Shown one piece after another: positions 19,301-27,352 of a stretch of DNA of 28,282 nt; positions within the stretch are counted from its first letter, which is position 1; every line of letters begins with the position of its first letter. The stretch spans positions 1 to 28,282 of the forward strand of contig LSSL01003378.1 in the NCBI GenBank assembly GCA_001953115.1. Reading direction: 5' to 3'. Under the pieces are notes generated by a model. That model was not told the DNA's origin and ran no database searches. It worked only from the letters and a program-made list of their open reading frames with translations. The stretch is from Smittium mucronatum (Eukaryota; Kickxellomycota; Harpellomycetes; Harpellales; Legeriomycetaceae). The translations under genes and the position numbers were made by a program.

Positions 19301-19741
19301 ATGATCAATATTGGAACCGAGTATTCATGGAATTTGTTGGCAGTGACAGCTATGAGTCTTCAGTGTACATTGGCTGGCTTTAGCGTCGGAAATGCTCGAA
19401 GGAAGTACGGAGTCAAATACCCAGACATGGGCTGTGGGAGATTTGCCGCAAAGCTGACTGATGAAGAATGGACCGATTTTAACAATGTCATGAGAGTACA
19501 TCAAAACTACGTAGAGCAGTTGCCAGTAGCCATCGTGTCTACATTAGTTAGTGGTGTGTTTTACCCAAAACTTTCAGCAATATGCGGTGGGCTATATATA
19601 CTGGGCAGGTTGATGTATGGAATAGGATACGTCAGAAAGGGTTCCGAGGGACGCATGTTGGGGGCCTTGGTTCTTGATGTTGGATTAGTTGTCAATTTAG
19701 TATCTAGTTTTGTCGGTATATATTTTTCTTTAGCTAAATAG
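19301..19741 (+). CDS. MAPEG-family microsomal glutathione S-transferase 3-like protein, copy 1
   Basis: 146 residues, the usual size for MGST3-type MAPEG proteins (integral membrane enzymes that conjugate glutathione to electrophiles and reduce lipid hydroperoxides with it). Four membrane helices are predicted by eye: about residues 9-31, 70-90, 92-111 and 120-143. The glutathione-site signature is intact: R65, H67, Q68, N69, E72 (RVHQNYVEQLP), then GRLMYGIGY with Y106 and Y110, and R118 as the likely thiolate-stabilising arginine, by analogy with LTC4 synthase and MGST2. A YPDMG-x-GR segment at 40-47 links helix 1 to the soluble loop. The start is chosen because all three paralogues begin at the same point, 8-10 residues before the conserved Y-x-W. 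An A/T-rich TTTTAAAA precedes the ATG. One exon, stop TAG. It is the first of three same-strand paralogues and closest to copy 2. Confidence 0.93.
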   Translation: MINIGTEYSWNLLAVTAMSLQCTLAGFSVGNARRKYGVKYPDMGCGRFAAKLTDEEWTDFNNVMRVHQNYVEQLPVAIVSTLVSGVFYPKLSAICGGLYILGRLMYGIGYVRKGSEGRMLGALVLDVGLVVNLVSSFVGIYFSLAK

Positions 19742-20002
19742 TTTAGTTTTGATATATTCAACTGACCTTAATAAGATTTGTATTAAGCTGATCAAAAACT
19801 CTTATCGCAGACGTCACATCTTCTATGAGCTAATTTGCCTCTAATTATTTATTTTACGGAATATTATTGGCAGAGTGTTGATTTACTCTATCCTTTGTAT
19901 AGTTGACGTTGTCAGATCCTATGATAAAAGGGACATTCCACATTTTGTTTACACCTATTAAACCCCAAGGCTAAAATAGTTCAGTCTGTGAAAACAAAGT
20001 AT
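19742..20002. other. Spacer 3' of MAPEG copy 1 with a coding-like minus-strand scrap
   Basis: Minus strand 19970-19854 is open for 38 codons between stops and reads PWGLIGVNKMWNVPFIIGSD then NVNYTKDRVNQ. The mixed composition suggests a remnant of a coding sequence of unknown family. A short plus-strand piece near 19765-19855 (KLIKNSYRRRHIFYELICL) is similar in quality. Neither is callable. No clear polyadenylation signal for copy 1 is seen close to its stop. Confidence 0.25.
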
Positions 20003-20870
20003 CCTATGAGGAAGATGCTCTTTGAGAGCGGGCTCTTAATTATTAAATGGTTACTACCACTCTAATTTGGGAATATGGCGCTAAGATGAAATATAAATAT
20101 ATTGGGTAATTTGGAATTGGAGTTACAATAAGACGTCTTCTATTGCCTTAAAGCGCTGAAAATTTATTAGATCTAATATGGTTTTCCATATTTATTGGCT
20201 TGATGGACTAAAAGTTTTTTTGTATCTAATAGTTTAAATATTTGCAAAATTCTGGTATCGAATAGAATCTCCCATATTGGAGATTATCTTTGAGAGCAGG
20301 CACTTTCCTACTAAATTTATAGTCTTTTCCTAATTTGGAACACATAATTAAGAATACAAAAAACTATTGGTTGATCTGGAAAATAAAATTACAAAAAGAA
20401 ATCGTTTATTGGCAAAAATTTGAAAAATTCATATTGAGTTTATTTTATCATTTTTATTGGCTTTAGTAATTTAAAATTTTATTTTAGCCAATGGTTTAGA
20501 TATTTAAGAAATTTTGGTTTTGAAAAGAATCTCCCATATGGCAGATTCTCTTTAAGAGCGGTCACTTTCCAGCTAAATTTTTACCACTTTCCTAATTTGG
20601 AAATATGGTGCCGTGATAAAAAATAGATTTATTGGGTAATTCAAAATATGAATTTTAGATTTTAATTTTCTATTGGTGAAATGTTGAAATTTTATTAGAG
20701 CCAGTATGTTTTTCTATTTTTATTGGCCTGGTTTTAAATAAATCCAAGAGTAGCCAATGGTTTACACAGATAAAAAAAGTCTGGTCTTGAGAAGAACCTC
20801 CCATATGTATGTAAGTAAATTTTATTGGATAATTTAGTACACCCCTAAATATTTATTTTTATACGATATA
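20003..20870. repeat. Tandem array of about 265-bp units, three copies plus a partial
   Basis: Several landmarks recur in the same order and spacing. TTT(G/A)AGAGC is at 20021, 20289 and 20551. CTAATTTGG is at 20062, 20330 and 20592. TTTATTGGC is at 20191, 20453 and 20719. CCCATAT is at 20271, 20533 and 20800. Steps are therefore 268, then 262, then 266-267 bases. A fourth, shortened unit follows 20800 (ATTGGATAAT at 20824 matches ATTGGGTAAT of unit 3 at 20631). Units are diverged, so the array is old. It has no coding capacity. It fills the spacer between MAPEG copies 1 and 2. Confidence 0.85.
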
Positions 20871-20925
20871 TCATTGGGTAAATAAAAATTTAGAAAGCTT
20901 TTCTAACGAAAAAATAAATTATTAA

Positions 20926-21051
20926 ATTTTGTGGCACGGCTTTTCTCCCAAGCAAATTATTATTCATAATATTATAGGAGTTTTCAGGATCGAAGATCGA
21001 AACAAACAATTTGAGCTAATAACTTTATCACAACTTATAATTGGCGGATGA
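20926..21051 (+). pseudogene. Coding remnant ahead of the RT-like scrap
   Basis: Open for 41 codons between a TAA and a TGA, no ATG. It reads WHGFSPKQIIIHNIIGVFRI then EDRNKQFELITLSQLIIGG. At its end another frame reads LADDA (about 21040-21054), which resembles the catalytic Y/F-A-D-D box of reverse transcriptases but follows a stop. Composition is protein-like compared with the AT-rich flanks. It may belong to the same decayed retroelement as 21144-21320. Family unproven. Confidence 0.3.
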
Positions 21052-21106
21052 TGCAAAATAATTTAAGCACATGGATAGTATAGCCTCGCAAATAAAGATC
21101 TTTTGA

Positions 21107-21120
21107 GCCTCATATGAGGC
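21107..21120. other. 14-bp perfect palindrome
   Basis: GCCTCATATGAGGC reads the same on both strands. It lies between the two coding remnants. No function is inferred. Confidence 0.8.
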
Positions 21121-21143
21121 AAACTGAATAAACAAACATTTAG

Positions 21144-21320
21144 ATGCAACCAATAGTAGCATCTTTAGGGGTTCCAAATATTGATTTTAACAGGGTTAAT
21201 AGTTTGCACATAAAGATTAATGTGCTAAATCTCACCAACTGGAGACGCGCAGAATACTTGAATAAGGGAAGAATTAAGCTTTCTAGTAGAGTTGAAATTA
21301 TGTGTATAGTGGATATCTAA
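21144..21320 (+). pseudogene. LINE reverse-transcriptase C-terminal (thumb) remnant
   Basis: 58 codons from an ATG to TAA. It contains ASLGVPNIDFNRVNSL, then a run of alternating hydrophobics, then TNWRRAEYLNKGRIKLSSRV. This follows the characteristic order just after the palm domain of non-LTR retrotransposon RTs: LG(V/I)P, spacing, helix with W, then L-S/N-x-x-GR-x-x-L with further hydrophobics. It stops soon after, so only a short piece survives. Upstream (20926-21054) are further scraps on the same strand, including an ADD. No poly-A tail or target duplication was identified. By-eye family recognition; moderately sure it is coding-derived, less sure it is a LINE. Confidence 0.42.
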
Positions 21321-21747
21321 TTATTTTTTTTATCGCGAATTTATTGTAACTTGGATATCTAATTAAAACTCTGTATATCTTTGGAAATCATTATCATCTG
21401 GAAAATGAATATCCATTGGCAGAATGGAATCATAAAAGGATATGAATGATTACTGAAAATGTGTTCCAATGAGCAATGAATATATTTTCAGAAACAGTAG
21501 AATACTGGTGAGTTCGAATCGGTTCCACGAGGCTTCAAAAAAATGGAGCAAAAATATTTGGTTTGAGTTTGAGCTTTAGAAATGTCTAGATATGTAAAAT
21601 TTATAATTTTTGCAAGAAGCCAGGGAAAATCATTTATTTGGTGGTATAAATAGATTTGTTTTTCTGGATCCAATTCAATTTACTTCACTATTTTTTTTTG
21701 AGATTATATATCTTGTCTTTTTTCTCAATATATTTATTAACCATAAA
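21321..21747. other. 5' flank of MAPEG copy 2
   Basis: AT-rich. An in-frame open stretch precedes the gene from 21610, but it lacks an ATG and would add a spurious hydrophobic N-terminus. A pyrimidine-rich run and TATATTTATTAA-type sequence lie within 45 bases of the start. No promoter element can be assigned with confidence. Confidence 0.35.
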
Positions 21748-22191
21748 ATGGCTGCTATCACCATAGGAACTCAATATACTTGGAATCTGCTGGCAGTGAC
21801 TGCTATGTGTTTCCAGTGCGCACTGGCCGGGTTTAGCGTAGGGGGTGCCCGTAAGAAGTTCGGCGTGGATTACCCAGATATGGGCAGCGGAAGATTTACA
21901 GCAAAGCTAACAGATGCCCAATGGATTGAGTTCAACAATGTCATGAGAGTACATCAAAACTATGTGGAGCAACTACCGATCGTCATTGTAGCCACCTTGG
22001 TCAGTGGTATATTTTACCCTACCCTTTCAGCTTTACTTGGGGGAATATATATTACAGGAAGGTATTTATATGGTGTGGGTTATACCAAGTCGGGCGCCTC
22101 CGGCCGTTATCCCGGAGCACCAATGCTTAACCTATCGATGTTTCTCAACCTGATTTTATGCTTCATTGGGATATTCAACGCCAACTTTTAA
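21748..22191 (+). CDS. MAPEG-family microsomal glutathione S-transferase 3-like protein, copy 2
   Basis: 147 residues from the ATG at 21748. The open frame upstream has no ATG, and the homologues start here, so I take this start. Same architecture as copy 1, with four membrane helices and the glutathione site R67, H69, Q70, N71, E74, then GRYLYGVGY with Y108 and Y112, and R120. It has the YPDMGSGR loop motif at 42-49. It differs from copy 1 mainly in the last helix (MLNLSMFLNLILCFIGIF) and near the N-terminus. A 29-base stretch (21934-21962) is identical to copy 1. Codon use is less A/T-biased than the surroundings. Expected at the ER or outer mitochondrial membrane as in MGST3 relatives (family knowledge, not visible here). 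Stop TAA. Confidence 0.93.
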   Translation: MAAITIGTQYTWNLLAVTAMCFQCALAGFSVGGARKKFGVDYPDMGSGRFTAKLTDAQWIEFNNVMRVHQNYVEQLPIVIVATLVSGIFYPTLSALLGGIYITGRYLYGVGYTKSGASGRYPGAPMLNLSMFLNLILCFIGIFNANF

Positions 22192-22860
22192 ATTTATTCT
22201 AGACATGAGTCTTTAATTTCGTTAATTTTATTTAATGCATATCCTTTTTTTAATATAAAAATGTACCAATGTCGGATTTTATTTAATCTTTGTTCGACTA
22301 GTCTCCGTATCTAGTAAAAGCTGGTTATTTTTTAAAAGTTCGCTTTATAATCATAATATGACGGTTTTTACTTTAAAATAAATTTGATTATTATTTTTCA
22401 TGGGTAGTCTTATTTTCCACAAAATTATATTGAGAACACTATTTTCCCTTTAAAGTTTGAAAGTGAAGTTATTCTGTTGTACAATTTTTTGATATAATTC
22501 GCAAGATAGGAAAACGACTTTTTGCATAGGTAATTTCTAATTGGTTTCTGAAATTAAATAATTTGGCCTGCATACTTCCACTCTCAAAAAACCGGATTTT
22601 TTTTTAGGTTTTTGGATAATTTAACGCAATAAGAGGTTTAGACTAATCCAATGCGAGAAATAAGAGCATTTCCAACAAATGCAATCATTCAAAGCGAATT
22701 TGACGGTAATTAGGTATTCGATTCGACTTGTGAAAATTCGAGCAATAAATCTAAGCATTTTAAAAAATATATAATTCCACCATTTTATACTTGGCGAAAG
22801 AGCAGTTTAAACTGTAGATCAAAACCCATTCTCTAAAAACTTTCAAAAACCGAAAACTTT

Positions 22861-22940
22861 TAATCCTTTCATGGTCAACTTTAAAGTAATATCATTAGAT
22901 CTTTGTGGAAAATTCCGGTTAAAGCTCCAAATTTTCGCCC
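22861..22940. mobile_element. Shortened relative of the piggyBac-like MITE
   Basis: It shares an ordered series of words with the element at 23316-23480: TAATCCTTTCATGG for TAACCCTTTCAGGG, then CTTTAAAG, CATTAGAT, and at the right AAAGCTCCAAATTTTCGCCC for AAGCTACAATTTGGGCCC. The interior is shortened by about half. The left TTAA has decayed to TAAT. Recognised only by comparison with the better copy. Confidence 0.45.
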
Positions 22941-23315
22941 TATAAAAAATGTAATTATACGCATCATTATGTTAATAATTCAAGTCGTAAATATGAGTGC
23001 TCGGTAAATTTCTAGTACTTGAAAAAGCTAATGAACAAAACAACTGTTTGACACCCTTGCACCTCTTATCAACCAGTGGGGGTGATGACTAGAATTTACG
23101 TTTTGTAAAGAGACATGTGGGTTTTTTTTCCGGAATAAAAAACATATAGGATGCAGTATAGCTCATGAATAAATGAAGTAATTATGAAAGCAGTTATATC
23201 TTTCTTGTATTCGGGAGAGCCTTTATTGCATCAGACGTTTTTATCTATAAAATATTCTTTTTTCCTCTTTATTAAATTTTTTCATTTGTAATAAGCAAAA
23301 ATCTTACTCGTTTAA

Positions 23316-23480
23316 CCCTTTCAGGGGCAATGGCACAAAAAATGGCATTCACTTTAAAGCTCAATGTTTTCATTAGATTAATATTATTTGTATGTCATTG
23401 GATAAATAAAGAAGCTAGGCCAATTGAAAGAGTTAATTTACACAAATAGGAGTGAAGCTACAATTTGGGCCCGGAAAGGG
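23316..23480. mobile_element. 165-bp MITE with piggyBac-like ends
   Basis: Both ends abut TTAA (23312-23315 and 23481-23484), the target duplication typical of piggyBac elements. The terminal inverted repeats are CCCTTTCAGGGGC at the left and CCCTTTCCGGGCC on the opposite strand at the right, 7 identical bases and then 4 of 6. CCC at the tip next to TTAA is also characteristic of that superfamily. It contains no ORF, so it would depend on a transposase elsewhere. A shorter related copy lies at 22861-22940. Confidence 0.7.
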
Positions 23481-24769
23481 TTAAAGCATTGAAAGTAGCG
23501 AATAATGATAATTGTGAGGAATAAAAATGGGTAAAAACTGCCTCAATTTGGAAAGTTATACACGGTTATTAATCCTTTAATATGACTAAACGTATTAGCT
23601 TATATTGATTTGTGAAAAAAAGCGCCAGTTACGTCAAAGAATGCCCCAATTAAGGATTATCAAGTCATTTACTATCGCTTACTAGAAAGAAGTTTAGAAA
23701 CTACAAAAAAAATAGGGACATGGCAACCCAGCATACCAATCATATGCTCACCAAATTCACAAAACTAGCACTATAAACCCTTTCAACCCTGAAAAAATTA
23801 AAAGATTTAGAATTTACTTTATTTTTTGAATTCTAGTGAGCATTAGCTAATATCCTGTTAAATATTAATAGGGTAAATTGATTCCATTTTCAATTTGAAC
23901 TTTTGCTTAAAATTCCAATAAATAGTGATCTAAAAAAGGTCCCTAGATAGTAAAAGAACATCCCTCTTTTGACCAATCATCAGCATCTAAATTAACCACC
24001 CTATCTATATTCCATAGCAAGTCCCGATTTAATGTCTTTTAGGCGAGGATATCCTTTTTTTTTGGCTCAATATGACGTGTTTGCTTATCTTTATTTTTTA
24101 TATCTTTTTCTATTAGTAGTTATATTGTAACTATACCTATTGGGACCAATAATAAAATAGATATTGTAGCTTTTGACCAATGAATTTTTTTTGTCAAATA
24201 GTCTTGGTAATAAGAAAAATAAATAATATTATCGATTAAAATTTTTTTATTGCATAGCTATGAATTCTATGCATTTTTGGACTCTGATAGATTATACGTT
24301 ACACTAAAAAAGTCTTCATTAAATTTTTATTATTGTTGATTGGTATCTACATCAATATAAGCCCTTTCCTCTGACATAATAATATGGCAAATTCTTGAAT
24401 GAAGGAGTCGCTTTACTTGTGTTTATATTTACACTCTTTTTCAGATACATCAAATAAAATACAAAAATGGCCTGTTCTTTATTGTAAACCAATAAAACCA
24501 AAGTTATCCCTATTTCTGGGCAATTTATATATGTTTTTAGCCAATAAAATATATTTTGGAAAAATACCATTAAAAGTTTTGTAGACGACACTCTTTTTTG
24601 CCAAATAATCTCCCATATCATCTGGTACTCTGTATGATTGGACAGGAATGTTTACCTGCAGCCCCTTCTATACATCCAAAACTAAAACTAAATCAGAATA
24701 AAGCATAGGGCTATTGCTTGATATTAAATCCGATTGAAATTATCCGAACAACTTGTTCTCTAAAAAAAA

Positions 24770-25213
24770 ATGTTCTCCCTACCAGACGATTATGCATGGG
24801 TTTTACTTACCGTTTCAACAATGAGTGCACAATGCCTCATTGCTGGCATGTCCGTCTTCAAAGCCCGCGATAAGTATAACATCAAATATCCAGATATGGG
24901 AAGCGGAAGATTATCCACAAAGCTCTCCGACACCGAATGGTCCCAATTCAACAGCCTAAACCGCATACATCTCAATTACGTCGAGCAGTTGTGTCCTGCC
25001 ACGATTACAACCCTGTTCAGTGGTCTGTTCTACCCGATACCCTCTTCCATTTTTGGTGCCGTTTACATCTTTGGTAGATATCTCTACGGAAAAGGGTACT
25101 CAAAAAATGGCCCCAATGGGAGAATCAATGGCATGATTACTTTTAACTCTGCTCTTACCATGAATTTAATGGTTTTTTGCTTCGGTTTTTATAAAAATAT
25201 GTATTTAAAATAA
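24770..25213 (+). CDS. MAPEG-family microsomal glutathione S-transferase 3-like protein, copy 3
   Basis: 147 residues, stop TAA, one exon. The fold is the same as copies 1 and 2: four membrane helices, KYPDMGSGR at 39-47, then R65, H67, N69, E72, then GRYLYGKGY with Y106 and Y110, and R118. It is the most divergent copy. H-Q-N-Y is H-L-N-Y (Leu68), the LP after the Glu is LCP (Cys75), the N-terminus is MFSLPDDYAW instead of the IGTxYxW type, and helix 4 is Met/Phe-rich. It also uses visibly more C-ending codons (ACC, TCC, GTC, ATC) than its neighbours. Function is presumed as for the family, but the changes beside the glutathione site could alter substrate preference. The start sits just after an A9 run, where slippage errors could matter, but the aligned paralogues support it. 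Confidence 0.92.
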   Translation: MFSLPDDYAWVLLTVSTMSAQCLIAGMSVFKARDKYNIKYPDMGSGRLSTKLSDTEWSQFNSLNRIHLNYVEQLCPATITTLFSGLFYPIPSSIFGAVYIFGRYLYGKGYSKNGPNGRINGMITFNSALTMNLMVFCFGFYKNMYLK

Positions 25214-25256
25214 GAATCTCACTCTTTTTTAAGACCAGTTCTAGCCTTAAGAACCA

Positions 25257-25580
25257 CTAAATTAATTTTTTTTTTAGTTGGATTGTATACGTATTTAAAT
25301 GGGAAACCTCATTTAAACCTTCACCGGCCATTTTTATCTCTAAAAAGCTTACTTGGATTATTTCAAACCCGATTAAATTTACATTTATGTTTTTATTAGT
25401 AGGCATTTGGTAACCTTGCAAATACTGTATCTTTTTTGAGTTAACACCATTATTATAGTTCGAAAATACCAATAAAATCATAAACCATTTATCCTCACTT
25501 ATTTTTTTAGGACCGCTAGAAAAGGGAGCAACTTGGATGCCAAATTGCTGGAAATTCCCACTTGTAATTTTTTTATGCAT
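25257..25580 (-). CDS. Hypothetical protein, 107 residues, possibly the C-terminal part of a broken gene
   Basis: ATG at 25580, stop at 25257-25259. The product is mixed in composition with alternating hydrophobic stretches (DKWFMILLVFSNYNNG, VNLIGFEIIQVSFLEIKMAG) suggestive of beta strands, and ends in a Lys run. GC is higher than in the surroundings. It overlaps the next upstream minus-strand ORF (25499-25783) by 82 bases in another frame; the switch occurs at an A7 run near 25570, so the two may be one gene with a frameshift or sequencing slip. No family recognised. It lies tail-to-tail with MAPEG copy 3, 43 bases from its stop. Confidence 0.4.
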   Translation of the reverse strand: MHKKITSGNFQQFGIQVAPFSSGPKKISEDKWFMILLVFSNYNNGVNSKKIQYLQGYQMPTNKNINVNLIGFEIIQVSFLEIKMAGEGLNEVSHLNTYTIQLKKKLI

Positions 25581-25783
25581 TTTTTTGTGACATTAGAAAG
25601 CTTTTTAAAATACAGTTTTCTATGCTTTTGAACCGGTTTATGATTCCCAAGTGTATGCTGTTGAGTGCGGATCACTGATTGGTTTAATTTAATTTTTCTT
25701 TGTAAAAAGACCGTTGTATTATTAAACCGGTTTCCTGAAATTGGAATTTTCTTTATGCAAATAATATAAGAAATCGAGATCAA
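25499..25783 (-). CDS. Hypothetical protein, 94 residues, probable upstream part of the same broken gene
   Basis: It reads on the minus strand from 25783. The first two thirds look coding-like (GNRFNNTTVFLQRKIKLNQS, HTLGNHKPVQKHRKLYFKKL). The last part after the A7 run near 25570 is Ser/Leu/Ala-rich and may be out of the true frame. The natural continuation is the ORF ending at 25257. Two 10-bp arms, AACCGGTTTA (25631-25640) and TAAACCGGTT (25723-25732), form an inverted repeat inside it. Function unknown. Confidence 0.35.
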   Translation of the reverse strand: MISISYIICIKKIPISGNRFNNTTVFLQRKIKLNQSVIRTQQHTLGNHKPVQKHRKLYFKKLSNVTKKCIKKLQVGISSNLASKLLPFLAVLKK

Positions 25784-27145
25784 AATGATATTTCTTTATT
25801 AAAGGAGCTTTGACTCTTTAAATAATCCTCATCAAATATCAATCGACAAAAAACGCGATATTTTTTGATTGCAGCTTCGTTTTCAAATAACCCATACCAA
25901 GTTTAACTCCTTGCCCCCTCAATTGATTGAATAGATCTTACCGAATTAACACCATATACAGCTTAACTAATAAACTGTGATTTAATATGGCTAACAATAG
26001 TTAAACATGTTAAAAATGAAATATCGATATATCTATTGTAAAAAAAAAACCTTCAATAAACCGATCCCCAATCTGATGTCAAAATATTAAGTCGGATTTA
26101 ATTAATATTATAGAGATTGATTGAAAATCATATAAAAAATGAGAAAAATTCAATGCATTTTTTTAAATAAGCTGATAGATCATAGAGTTAAATATAAAAA
26201 TTATGTAGAAGTTGGTGATAATTTAAAAAAATAAAATAAAAACAACTCTTTATGCAATAAATAAGTTTATCCTGAAAAAAATAGGCTGAATAATATTTTA
26301 AAGGATAATTTACGGGCAGTTTTTGATATTCCGGAAAATAAAAAAATTGCTTACATCTTGCCCTGTAAAACTATAAATAATTTTACGTTAATATCTCTAA
26401 ACTAAAGGGCAGGTTTCAAACGCAGGCTGTTTTGGTTTTTTCCAAGTTATCTTATTTTTGTCACAAGCCTCATTATTTTTTCCCAAGTCAATTTGATCAA
26501 ATAAACGCTAAATACATCAATCCTCATACTAAATCCAAGATATTTATGCATTAAATCCAAGCTGATTTTCTATATTATTTTTTTAAAATATTTTATTGGG
26601 TGATAAAAACCAAATCCAGTAACTAATCTCAATTTGAACTATTTTTTATGTTATTCGCATCTGTCTAGGCAAAAAAATGATGCAAAATAATAAAAATCGG
26701 CTATTTTGTGTTAATGGGCTATATATTGTAAATTTCAACTAACTAACCGTTTTAACCTATCACCTCATTTTATTTTCTAGATAAATAAATAAATAAATAA
26801 AATAAAACATCAAATAAAATTCAAGAAGTTTTTTAAATATAAGAATAAAAAAATGTGTATTAAATTTTGCATATATTTTGTAATTTTTTTTAATGGTGTT
26901 TATAAATAAATGCTTTTTATTAAATATCAGTTTTATGGGCTTTAATTTTCATATTTTTGTTGTTTTTTTTAATAATAAATCATTTATCTAAAAGACTATT
27001 TCAAATAAGATGAGTCAATTAATTTCTAAAAGAATAAAAATAATACCAAATGGATTTATTCTTTTAGATAATTGCATGAATTTAGAAAATAACAAAATTT
27101 GGAGAATAAAATTATGATTCTTGAAATACCACATCACCACTTTTC
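25784..27145. other. AT-rich intergenic, nothing supported
   Basis: Strongly AT-rich with a short (ATAA)n run near 26781-26800. No ORF or RNA gene is defensible. Confidence 0.5.
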
Positions 27146-27352
27146 ATGAATATGTCAGCAAATCATCACTTTTTTGCAATTACCAGTAGAAAATTTATAG
27201 ATTTTTTTGTCCAAAGGATAACAGGCCATTATTTTATTTCCCATTTTCCGTACCATAGAGATAACGATGAACTAACCATTAAAAAATTGAACATTGATAT
27301 ATCAAAAGACAAGGATAATTCTAATATAATTTTAAAAAAGCGGAAAAAATGA
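27146..27352 (+). CDS. Candidate small ORF, 68 residues, unidentified
   Basis: ATG to TGA. It begins MNMSANHHFFAITSRKFIDF and ends with a charged tail (ISKDKDNSNIILKKRKK). The His/Phe-containing middle (GHYFISHFPYHRDNDE) is less biased than random AT-rich translation. The sequence around the start repeats an ATCACCACTTTT-like word (27132-27145 and 27163-27174). No domain is recognised and there is no neighbour to support it. It may be a coding scrap. Confidence 0.25.
   Translation: MNMSANHHFFAITSRKFIDFFVQRITGHYFISHFPYHRDNDELTIKKLNIDISKDKDNSNIILKKRKK

Larger units (their letters stand above)
22192..24769. other. Spacer between MAPEG copies 2 and 3, mobile-element debris
   Basis: Apart from the two MITE copies listed separately, I see no gene. 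Frames at 24352-24621 (minus) and 24399-24584 (plus) overlap each other and look like chance. Near 24536-24617 a segment with TTTTAGCCAAT and AATCTCCCATAT resembles the end of a unit of the 265-bp tandem array, so a degenerate copy may lie just upstream of copy 3. A short minus-strand scrap near 24025-24075 (GYPRLKDIKSGLAMEYR) is coding-like. Confidence 0.4.

Noticed and set aside
21510..21530. AGTTCGAATCGG resembling a tRNA T-arm / B box
   Set aside because: The stem does not pair and no A box lies at the expected distance upstream on either strand.
21610..21747. 46-codon N-terminal extension of MAPEG copy 2
   Set aside because: It begins with TTG, contains no ATG, and neither paralogue has such an extension.
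19561..24975. Minus-strand frames over the MAPEG genes (19561-19761, 21488-21673, 24790-24975)
   Set aside because: They are antisense to strongly supported genes or their flanks, have no recognisable content, and are explained by codon composition of the opposite strand.
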